Shown: positions 7,751-13,781 of the stretch, in pieces
How positions within the stretch are numbered: position 1 is the first letter of the stretch
Layout of the letters: every line of letters begins with the position of its first letter
DNA from: Chrysochromulina parva
Lineage: Eukaryota; Haptophyta; Prymnesiales; Chrysochromulinaceae
Length of the DNA: 13,781 bases
Assembly: GCA_002887195.1 (NCBI GenBank)
Contig: PJAB01001541.1
Span: 1 to 13,781, forward strand
Reading direction: 5' to 3'
Program-made: the position numbers and the translations under genes
The notes under the pieces: model-generated
Seen by the model: the letters and a program-made list of their open reading frames with translations, nothing else
What the model was told of the DNA's origin: nothing
The model's database searches: none

Positions 7751-8034
7751 GTGCAGACAAATACTAATTCAGCTGGAGCATGCCGAAATTCCAAATATGG
7801 AAGCGCCGTATCCAAAAAAGACGCTTCGTGAATGTGGAGACCCCTAATACATGCTGCTGATAGTTCCAGACCGACCTCAACGGAAAGGTCTAGTCAAGGC
7901 CTAAGCCACATTCGCGTGTCAGGCGAAACTTACCCGAATGAAACGACAAAAGTTGGTGTGGTTTGGACCTTTCCCGAGCCAGGCAGTCCTCCGCACTCGT
8001 CCTCGAGTTCACGGGCAAGACACGAAGAGAGCTC
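7751..8034. promoter_or_regulatory. divergent promoter region (sulfotransferase / ART-ARM)
   Basis: The two start codons face away from each other across 284 bases, so both promoters must lie here or within the genes. The stretch is less GC-rich than the coding DNA near 7760-7860. No clear TATA box is seen. It holds an exact CArG-type decamer CCAAATATGG at 7791-7800, 41 bases from the sulfotransferase ATG. The inference of a shared promoter rests only on gene orientation. Confidence 0.5.
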
Positions 8035-10095
8035 ATGGACCGAAGAGAGCCTACGGTCTCTGCTGATGCGGCTTCGTCGGACGGCTTCGTCGGCATCGAC
8101 GCTGTGTGGAAGCGGCGGCTCACATGCGCCATTTCCGAAACACCACTCGAACAATCGCTGCTCGACGCTCTGAGGCCCCTCGTCGGCCTGCTCGAGGGGA
8201 TCGACATGGCCGACCTCGAGGCAGTGATTGAGGACAAGCGGGCCGAATGGCGCAACGAACTCTACAGCGACGGTGGCTCCTATCAGCTTCCACGCACCTA
8301 TCTGCTTGACTTTGCGATCGCCATCCACCTTTACACGCTCTCCGACCCCGCAGTGCACAAGGTGATCAACAGGGCGATGTTCAACCCGCAGCGGCGAGGA
8401 GCCGCGGCGGCGGCGGCAGCGACAGCGGCTGTGGGTGGTGCTGGGCGCGTCTCGGCCGAGCTCACCGCGTGCCTCCCGTTCATCAAGTTCCTCGACGCGG
8501 CGCTTGAGGCGCTTCCGGCTGCCTACGTCTTCAAAGGTCGGGTATGCCGCGGTGTCCAGTGGTGCTACCCATCACCTGCGCGGCATGACCCTGAGGGATA
8601 CTTTGCCACGGGCAAGATGGTCATGTGGTACGAGTTCAAGTCGACGAGCACCTCGATGGAGGTGATGACGCGCGACCACTTTTGCGGCATGCGTCCGGGC
8701 CCGCGCACGATCTTCACGATCGACGCGTGCCGTGCCTACTCCATTGAAAAGTTTAGCATCTTCCAGGGCATGGAAAAGGAGTACGAGGTGCTCTTCCGCC
8801 CGTTGAGCCAGTTCAGAGTGGTGCACGCGACCAAGATGATCATCGACGCCGCCGAGAGGAGCTCCCTCGAGCGAAGTGGCTTCCCGGACAACGTCAGTCT
8901 GGTGCAGATTGACGAAGCGCCCACGCCACCCCTGCTGCCTGCCGTCTCGGCAATGGCACCGCCGCCCGTCCCTGCGCAGCCCCCGCCGCGGATGCCGTCA
9001 AATCAGGAGCAGACGGCGTCGCCGCCGCCGCCATCGAAGCTCGAGAACTACACCCGTAAGGTGAGCAAGGTGCAGTTTCAATTTGAACCCTCCCTCATCG
9101 AGACGCTCGTGGCGCGGGCGCGGGATGGGGCGGACTTTCAAAAGGAGCAAGCGGCGCGTGAGCTGGCGAGCCTTGCGCTCGACGCCGGGAACCAGGTTGC
9201 GATCGCACAGGCCGGCGGCATCGCGCCGCTTGTGACGCTGGCGAGGAGCGGGACGGACGGCCAAAAGGTCCAGGCGGCGCTTGCGCTGGCGTTCCTTGCG
9301 AACAATGTCGAGAACCAGGTCGCGATCGCACAGGCCGGCGGCATCGCGCCCCTTGTCGAGCTGGCGCAGCGCGGGACGGACGGCCAAAAGGTGCAAGCGG
9401 CGCGTGCGCTGCGGAATCTTTCGTTTAACGATGGTAACGCGACCTTGATCGCAAGGGTCCGCAGCGACCTTGAGGTCGCGATTGCTCAGGAGGGTGGCAT
9501 CACGTTGCTCGTTTCGCTGGCGCAGCGCGGCACGGACGGCCAAAAGGAGCAAGCGGCGCGTGCGCTGGGGAACCTTGCCGTCCAAAACGCCGAGAACAAG
9601 GTCGCGATCGCACAGGCTGGTGGCATCGCGCTACTCGTGACGCTGGTGGAGCGTGGCACAGATGGCCAAAAAGAGCAAGCGGCGGGTGCGCTGAAGAACC
9701 TCGCGACCGACGCCGGGAGCCATGTCGCGATCGCACAGGCCGGTGGCATCGTGCCGCTTGTGACGCTGGTGCAGAGCGGAACGGACGGACAAAAGGAGCA
9801 AGGGGCGGGTGCGCTTTGGAACCTTTCGTTCAACGCCGAGAACCAGATCGCGATCGCACAGGCCGGCGGCATCGCGACGCTTGTGACGCTGGTGCAGAGC
9901 GGGACAGACGGTCAAAAGGAGCACGCGGCGGGTGCGCTGTGGAACTGCTATTGGAACCTCTCGCACAACGATGAGAACAAGGTCGCGATCACACAGGCCG
10001 GCGGCATCGTGCCTCTCGTCGAATGCGTCTGTCGCCTGTGGGTTAGGCGATTGTCGCTCGGCGTGCCTCAATGTGTCCCAGAAATGTGGAAATAG
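8035..10095 (+). CDS. ADP-ribosyltransferase domain fused to seven armadillo repeats
   Basis: A single frame of 686 residues. I chose the ATG at 8035 (CTCATGG, first ATG in frame; coding-like sequence starts here). Residues about 75-275 carry the R-S-E signature of arginine-type mono-ADP-ribosyltransferases: R172 in VCRGVQW, the STS motif in FKSTSTSM (203-207), and the ExE pair in MEKEYEVLFRP (E249, E251). These would bind NAD and transfer ADP-ribose to a protein side chain, commonly arginine in this family. After a Pro-rich linker (about 320-355), seven armadillo repeats of about 41 residues follow, each with GTDGQK.QAA.AL and VAIAQAGGI..LV. Repeat 3 has an insert of about 12 residues and repeat 7 an insert of four. 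The last repeat breaks off at LVE and ends in an unrelated tail (CVCRLWVRRLSLG). The armadillo part probably chooses the target. No signal peptide or membrane segment is seen, so it is likely cytosolic or nuclear. Confidence 0.85.
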   Translation: MDRREPTVSADAASSDGFVGIDAVWKRRLTCAISETPLEQSLLDALRPLVGLLEGIDMADLEAVIEDKRAEWRNELYSDGGSYQLPRTYLLDFAIAIHLYTLSDPAVHKVINRAMFNPQRRGAAAAAAATAAVGGAGRVSAELTACLPFIKFLDAALEALPAAYVFKGRVCRGVQWCYPSPARHDPEGYFATGKMVMWYEFKSTSTSMEVMTRDHFCGMRPGPRTIFTIDACRAYSIEKFSIFQGMEKEYEVLFRPLSQFRVVHATKMIIDAAERSSLERSGFPDNVSLVQIDEAPTPPLLPAVSAMAPPPVPAQPPPRMPSNQEQTASPPPPSKLENYTRKVSKVQFQFEPSLIETLVARARDGADFQKEQAARELASLALDAGNQVAIAQAGGIAPLVTLARSGTDGQKVQAALALAFLANNVENQVAIAQAGGIAPLVELAQRGTDGQKVQAARALRNLSFNDGNATLIARVRSDLEVAIAQEGGITLLVSLAQRGTDGQKEQAARALGNLAVQNAENKVAIAQAGGIALLVTLVERGTDGQKEQAAGALKNLATDAGSHVAIAQAGGIVPLVTLVQSGTDGQKEQGAGALWNLSFNAENQIAIAQAGGIATLVTLVQSGTDGQKEHAAGALWNCYWNLSHNDENKVAITQAGGIVPLVECVCRLWVRRLSLGVPQCVPEMWK
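9110..10022 (+). repeat. armadillo repeat array, about 123-126 bp period in DNA
   Basis: Seven head-to-tail units share long identical DNA stretches, for example GTCGCGATCGCACAGGCCGG and GGGACGGACGGCCAAAAGG. Conservation at silent positions suggests recent expansion or gene conversion rather than selection on protein alone. Units 3 and 7 contain small in-frame insertions. Confidence 0.85.
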
Positions 10096-10192
10096 GCTAG
10101 CAGTCTGTTTCCTAATGGGGGTTTCCCGTTTAGTCAATATCTCCACTCCCCTCGACGCAACGCAGATTCGACCGAGACTGCGCGATTGTTCG
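10096..10192 (+). promoter_or_regulatory. very short gap between ART-ARM stop and transporter start
   Basis: Only 97 bases separate the TAG at 10093-10095 from the chosen transporter ATG, and an in-frame ATG at 10115 would shorten this to 19. The transporter promoter may therefore lie inside the armadillo coding region. No core promoter motif is evident. Confidence 0.35.
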
Positions 10193-12566
10193 ATGTTGCG
10201 CATGCTGACGATCGCAGCAGCGCTGGTGTTCCTAGCCTCGACGAGCGCCGACACGCTCGACACACGCACCAGAGCGCTCGAGCGGCGCCCGCGGGCGCCA
10301 CAAGCGCCGTCGCTGCTTGCGGCACGCAAGAGTGCCGTGCCGGCTCTGAAGGAGCCAGTGCCAGTCAGCTCGTTGGGCACCGTGATCCAAATCGTGAACA
10401 ATGTGGCGGGCGCGGGGATTCTGACGCTCTCGGCTGGCATGGCAGGCGGCGTGGGCAGCGTGCCCGCCACGCTCCTCTGCGTGGCGCTCGGCATCATCTC
10501 CGGGTGGACCTTCCATCTGATCGGCGCCTCGTGCGAGCTCACCGGCCAAATGTCATTCAAGTCGCTGTGGGCCGCCACGCTGGGCGAAGGCACCGCGTGG
10601 ATCGTGGACGCGTCAATCGCGCTCATGTGCTTCAGCGCGGCCATCATCTATGCAGGCATCCTGGGCGACACTTCCACGCAGCTTCTCTCTCTCACGGGGA
10701 TTGCCAAAGGTGTGATTGCCGCCGCCGATTGCCTCCGATTGCCACTGATGACCATCGAATGCCTCGGATGACCACCGAATGCCTCGTGCCCGCATACTCG
10801 TAGGCCTCAACGAGCGCGCGACCAACATCGCGGCCATCACACTGGTAGCGCTGACGCCTCTCTCCCTTCTGAAGGACGTGTCCGCGCTCGCGTTCACGTC
10901 GCTGCTCGGGTGCGTCGCCGTCGTGAATACGGCGCTCGCGCTTGGAGGCGATCCGCGCGCGCTCGCCCAGCATGCACTTGCTCACCACGGCGCTCGCGCT
11001 TCCCCACAGGTGCGTCGCCGTCGTGTACACTGCGTTCTTTGTGGCGATCCGCGCGCTCGATGGCTCGTACGCCCTGCCGGCCGGCAAGCTGCTCAAGGCT
11101 CTGCCTGCGGCGCTCACACCCGCCTTCAAGCTCGCATCGACGTGGAAGCTCAACGCTCAGGCGCTCGCGCTCACATCGAACCTGGGGCTCGCGACCTGAT
11201 TGCATGCTGATTGCATGCTGATTGCATCCTGATTGCGTCCTGATTGCGTCCTGATTGCCCCCCTCATCAGGCGCTCGTGCTCACATCGAACCTGGGGCTC
11301 GCGTACATCGCCCACTACAACGCGCCCGCCTTCTACCGGTCGCTCGAGCACCGATCCGAGGCCCGCTTTGGGCAAGCGTGCTTGTACGCATGCTGATTGC
11401 ATGCTGATTGCCCCCCTCATCTCGAGCACCGCTCCGAGGCCCGCTTTGGGCAAGCGTGCTTGTACGCATGCCTCCTTTGGAGTCCTCACCGCCCTCTCAC
11501 TTCCCAGCATGCAAGTGCTCCGTCTCTCGCCTCATTTGGAGTCCTCACCGCCCTCTCACTTCCCAGCATGCAAGTGCTCTGTCTCTCGCCCAGCATGCAA
11601 GTGCTCACCACGGCGCCCCCCTTCCCTCTTCCCCACAGGTATGCCTTTGGGATCCTCACCGCCCTCTACCTCGGGATGATGCGGCTCGGGTACGCGACGT
11701 TTGGTGTCTCTCTCTCGCCCAGCATGCAAGTGCTCACCACGGCGCCCCCCCTCCCTCTTCCCCACAGGTACGCGACGTTTGGCGACGTGACGAAATCCAA
11801 CTTGCTCTCCAACTACGCGTCTGCCGACATGCTGGCCACCTTCGGACGCGTCGCCACCTTCATCTCGATCCTCTTTGGCTTCCCTCTCGCGATGCTCGGG
11901 TTGCGCGAGTCGACTGCGTCGCTCATCTCGACCGCTCTCCGCTCCTCCTCCACGCAGGGCGGCGCACCGGCCGCCAAGGGCGCGCCCACGACGGCGCTCG
12001 TCAAGGGCGCGCCCACGACGGCGCCGCGCACGCTCCTCGCGCGCGCGCTGCTCGCGCTCACGACGACGCATGCGAACGTGCTGACCATTGGCCTGTTGGC
12101 CGCGATCACCGCCATCGCCATCACGGTCCTCGACATCGGCCTCGTCGTCGGCATCTCGGGCTCCGTGCGAATCCCTCTGATTGCCCCTGATTGCCTACGA
12201 CTGCCACTGATGGCACCTGATGGCATCTGATGGCATCTCGGGCTCCGTGCGTGAGGATCGCGATACGATCGAGGCACCTCTGATTGCCTCTGATGGCATC
12301 TCTGATTGCCTCTGATTGCACCTCTGATTGCACTTCTGATTGCACCTCTGATTGCGCTCCCTGATCGCACCTCTGATGCGTTGCCTTCCGATGGCCTCCT
12401 TCATCAGGTGTTGGGCGCGCTGATCGTGTACATCTTCCCAGCCCTCATCTACGTGCGTGCGCGCCCGGCGGGCTCTGCCCTCGAGCGTGCAGCGGTGTAC
12501 TCACTCGTGCCGATCGGCGCCGTCGTGGGCGTGCTCGGCGTGCTCATGACCCTCAAGGGCGCGTGA
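10193..12566 (+). CDS. AAAP-family amino-acid transporter (SLC38/AVT-like), seven exons
   Basis: Inferred exons are 10193-10709, 10804-10909, 11010-11160, 11271-11383, 11639-11689, 11768-12164 and 12408-12566. They sum to 1494 bases, an exact reading frame of 497 residues plus stop. The protein begins with a signal-like segment (MLRMLTIAAALVFLAS), then a basic linker and the hallmark first helix of the family, VIQIVNNVAGAGILTLSAG. Later family-like segments are LTPLSLLKDVSALAFTSLLG, YAFGILTALYLG, GYATFGDVTKSNLLSNY, ATFISILFGFPLAMLGLRE and the last helices VLGALIVYIFPALIYV and AVYSLVPIGAVVGVLGVL. I count about eleven membrane helices. It should move amino acids with H+ or Na+ across an organelle or plasma membrane. 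A short repeat (KGAPTTA twice) sits in the loop near 12000. An ATG at 10115 and another at 10202 are alternative starts. The splice model is from sequence only. Confidence 0.8.
10710..10803 (+). other. transporter intron 1, family 2-like
   Basis: 94-bp GT-AG intron, phase 1 (GTGTGATTG...TACTCGTAG), joining TGIAK and GLNERATNIAAIT. The interior is made of GATTGCC and GAATGCCTCG variants. Unlike most introns here, I see no copy of the next exon at its start. Confidence 0.7.
10910..11009 (+). other. transporter intron 2, family 1 introner-like
   Basis: 100-bp GT-AG intron, phase 2. GTGCGTCGCCGTCGTG begins both the intron (10910-10925) and the next exon (11010-11025). Similarity continues imperfectly for about 55 bases, including GGCGATCCGCGCG in both. 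The interior has CATGCACTTGCTCACCACGG and ends CTTCCCCACAG. Confidence 0.8.
11161..11270 (+). other. transporter intron 3, probable GC-AG, family 2
   Basis: 110-bp intron, phase 0, needed because the unspliced frame stops at TGA after GLAT. The first 33 bases (GCGCTCGCGCTCACATCGAA...) are repeated at 11271-11303 with one mismatch. There is no GT in the first copy, so the natural junction is CAG|GC...CATCAG|GC. The interior is TGATTGC(A/G)(T/C) repeats and the end is CCCCCCTCATCAG. Confidence 0.65.
11384..11638 (+). other. transporter intron 4, composite, both families
   Basis: 255-bp GT-AG intron, phase 2 (CTT|GTACGCATGC...CCCCACAG|GTATGCC). It holds a family 2 spacer (TGATTGCATGCTGATTGCCC), a 51-bp near-copy of the preceding exon (11421-11471 copies 11343-11393), and then two tandem 59-bp copies that resemble the next exon (TTTGGAGTCCTCACCGCCCT against TTTGGGATCCTCACCGCCCT), and family 1 cores at 11505, 11564 and 11591. 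An alternative is two introns, 11361-11438 (GC-AG) and 11462-11638 (GT-AG), giving the same protein. Confidence 0.65.
11690..11767 (+). other. transporter intron 5, family 1 introner-like
   Basis: 78-bp GT-AG intron, phase 2. GTACGCGACGTTTGG is found at 11690-11704 and 11768-11782, as the start of the intron and of the next exon. Interior CAGCATGCAAGTGCTCACC, end CCTCTTCCCCACAG. Length is a multiple of three with no stop, so retention would add 26 residues (SMQVLTTAPPLPLPH is part of this). Confidence 0.8.
12165..12407 (+). other. transporter intron 6, family 2
   Basis: 243-bp GT-AG intron, phase 0, joining VVGISGS and VLGALIVYIF, which restores a membrane helix. It is filled with TGATTGCC/TGATGGCA/TGATTGCACCTC repeats and ends CCTCCTTCATCAG. 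Here the end of the preceding exon, not the start of the next, is duplicated: GGCATCTCGGGCTCCGTGCG at 12150-12169 and 12232-12251. Confidence 0.75.
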
Positions 12567-12680
12567 GGGCGCCGTCATGGGCATACCTGGGGTCCTCATG
12601 ACCCTCAAGGGCGCATGAGGCGTGCTATCACGTGTCTTCAGAGGCAATCAGCATGCAATGCTCATGAACCTCAAGGGCGC
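12543..12680 (+). repeat. triplicated end of transporter coding region
   Basis: CTCATGACCCTCAAGGGCGC, which encodes LMTLKGA before the stop, occurs at 12543-12562, again exactly at 12595-12614, and with one change at 12661-12680. Only the first is translated. Spacings are 52 and 66 bases. Confidence 0.9.
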
Positions 12681-12885
12681 ACGAGGCATCGCATGGCGGC
12701 ATGGGTTGCCTGATGACATATTTTGATGTGACGCCCTCGGCCGCCCTCAAAGAGGGCGCGCATTGGCCACACAGTATGGACGGCGCGCGCATTAATTTGC
12801 CACGCGCGCATCGGGCATACGCGTATTTCTGCACGCGACGGTGGCGCGCCGATGTCACACGTTTAAGCGTCGCGTCATACACACG
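12567..12885. other. convergent intergenic region
   Basis: Holds copies two and three of the transporter end, a reversed family 2 fragment (GAGGCAATCAGCATGCAATG near 12641-12660), and a small hairpin CGCCCTC-AAA-GAGGGCG at 12742-12758. The rest has no recognisable gene; the plus-strand open frame at 12701-12955 is CG-driven and overlaps the methyltransferase end. Confidence 0.6.
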
Positions 12886-13781
12886 TCACCTGGGAATAAC
12901 CGCTTTAAACCGTGCACCTCCGAGCACATTCCCAGGGTCCCAGGGGCCCTCATGAAGAGTCGAACAGTGCAGGTGCTCGTTGGACAGCCCTTGCGCACGT
13001 TTGTGGAGTTGGCAGTGGTTCTCGTCTTGCTTGTAACTTGTGTTGGTCGTGCGCACCCACGCGCTGTGATAGAGGAAGCGCGACCAAGGCTTATTCTTGG
13101 GGTCGAAGGTGTCATGTGAACGCCACACCTGACGGAAGCCAGCCTGTTCGAGGTGCCTGTGCCAAAGTCGATAGTCGATCAGGTCCTCGGACGGAGAAGT
13201 CCCATTTGTGTCACGCATGTACATGTCCTCCTCGATCAAGACAAGTTCCAGCTGCGCGAGAAGGCCTGGGATCGAGAGCACGGACCGTATGCACCCTTCG
13301 CAGTCGATGAGGATCGCATTAATCTTGGAGCCAATGTGCTCCTCGACCTGATGAGGGAGGCAATCATGGTGAGGGAGGCGCTCATGATGAGGGAGGCAAT
13401 CATGATGAGGGAGTCAATGTGCTCCTCGACCTCTCGGAAGCCAAAATTTGGAAGTATGCCCAAATTCGGAAGTTTGCGAATGCCGCCCTCCTCCGGGCCA
13501 GCGCGGCCGCCGGTGAGCTCGATGGGGTCGGTGCGCGTAGCGTAACCTTGGCGGGCACGGATGCGTTGAGGAGTAGCTGAGACCGTCCCACTGATCGCAT
13601 GAAAGTTGCAGCGATGCGTCTCACGGTTGGCGAGAAGAAACATGGTGGACTGCCGATCAGGGTCGACGCTCACGACGTTGCCCGAATTGTTGGTCAGTCG
13701 AGCCAGACGGCAGGAGGTGGTGCCATAGCGAGCGCCGAATTCGATGATTGTGTGGCTCGGATTCACGAAAGCATCCGCCAT
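12886..13781 (-). CDS. FkbM-like SAM-dependent methyltransferase, two exons, 5' end at window edge
   Basis: Exon 1 is 13781-13431 (117 codons) and exon 2 is 13347-12886; the joined product has 270 residues. The SAM-binding motif I appears as IIEFGARYGTTS, motif II as NVVSVDP (D40), then FHAISGTVSA; exon 2 supplies INAILIDCEGCIRSVL and LVLIEED, the DxEG-type strand and following strand typical of FkbM enzymes. These pieces are in the right order only if the intron is removed. Family members O-methylate sugars, polyketides or glycans; the substrate here is unknown. The C-terminal part (HRHLEQAGFRQVW, SRFLYHSAWVR) looks like the usual lid region. The ATG lies on the last three bases of the window, so the true start may be further upstream. 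A micro-duplication in exon 1 gives PNLGILPNFG. Confidence 0.75.
13348..13430 (-). other. methyltransferase intron, family 2 introner-like
   Basis: 83-bp GT-AG intron, phase 0 (NFGFRE joined to VEEHIGSKINAIL). GTCGAGGAGCACATTG begins both the intron (13430-13415) and exon 2 (13347-13332), and similarity extends over (A/G)CTCC. The interior repeats ATGATTGCCTCCCTCATC and ends CCTCCCTCATCAG. Confidence 0.8.

Noticed and set aside
9631..10647. 338-residue minus-strand open frame across the armadillo array and transporter start
   Set aside because: Antisense shadow of repeated coding DNA; its repeats mirror the armadillo units and it spans two plus-strand genes.
11397..12230. Unspliced 277-residue reading of the transporter middle
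   Set aside because: It keeps intron peptides between helices that match the family when removed; direct repeats and CCCCACAG acceptors show splicing is more likely.
12742..12758. Bacterial-type terminator hairpin
   Set aside because: The stem is short and there is no T run after it; the genes are eukaryotic, so this reading does not apply.

Overview
The window looks like nuclear DNA of a GC-rich unicellular eukaryote, most likely a marine alga such as a haptophyte; a pelagophyte or dinoflagellate cannot be excluded. Evidence: spliced genes with short introns (78 to 255 bp), GT-AG and probably one GC-AG junction, eukaryotic families (amino-acid/auxin permease, armadillo repeats, PAPS sulfotransferase, GT34-like glycosyltransferase, FkbM methyltransferase), no operons or Shine-Dalgarno sites, and minisatellites both inside and between genes. 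The taxon is an inference from gene content and style, not from a marker gene.

Layout from left to right: (1) a partial minus-strand exon at the left edge; (2) a plus-strand single-pass membrane protein with a proline-rich stalk, ending at 1152; (3) about 900 bp without a supportable gene; (4) a plus-strand 1253-residue mosaic glycosyltransferase with three in-frame minisatellites, a cysteine-rich module and a possible beta-trefoil, ending at 5828; (5) a convergent minus-strand two-exon sulfotransferase (7750 to 6168); (6) a 284-bp divergent promoter region; (7) a plus-strand fusion of an ADP-ribosyltransferase domain with seven armadillo repeats (8035 to 10095); (8) a seven-exon plus-strand AAAP-type amino-acid transporter (10193 to 12566); (9) a minus-strand two-exon FkbM-like methyltransferase running off the right edge.

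The most unusual signal is in the introns. Six of the eight inferred introns begin with a copy of the first bases of the exon that follows them, from 15 bp exact to about 55 bp imperfect. Splicing therefore joins at the same point of a direct repeat, and the protein stays intact. Their interiors fall into two small sequence families that recur in different genes and on both strands: one carries CATGCAAGTGCTCACC and ends CCC(C/T)ACAG, the other carries TGATTGC repeats and ends CCTCATCAG. This is what recent intron gain by introner-like elements or by tandem exon duplication would look like. The same habit of duplicating short segments also appears in coding regions (63, 72, 57 and 33 bp units) and after the transporter stop codon. 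Three genes (glycosyltransferase, sulfotransferase, methyltransferase) could act on glycans, but they need not be a functional cluster.
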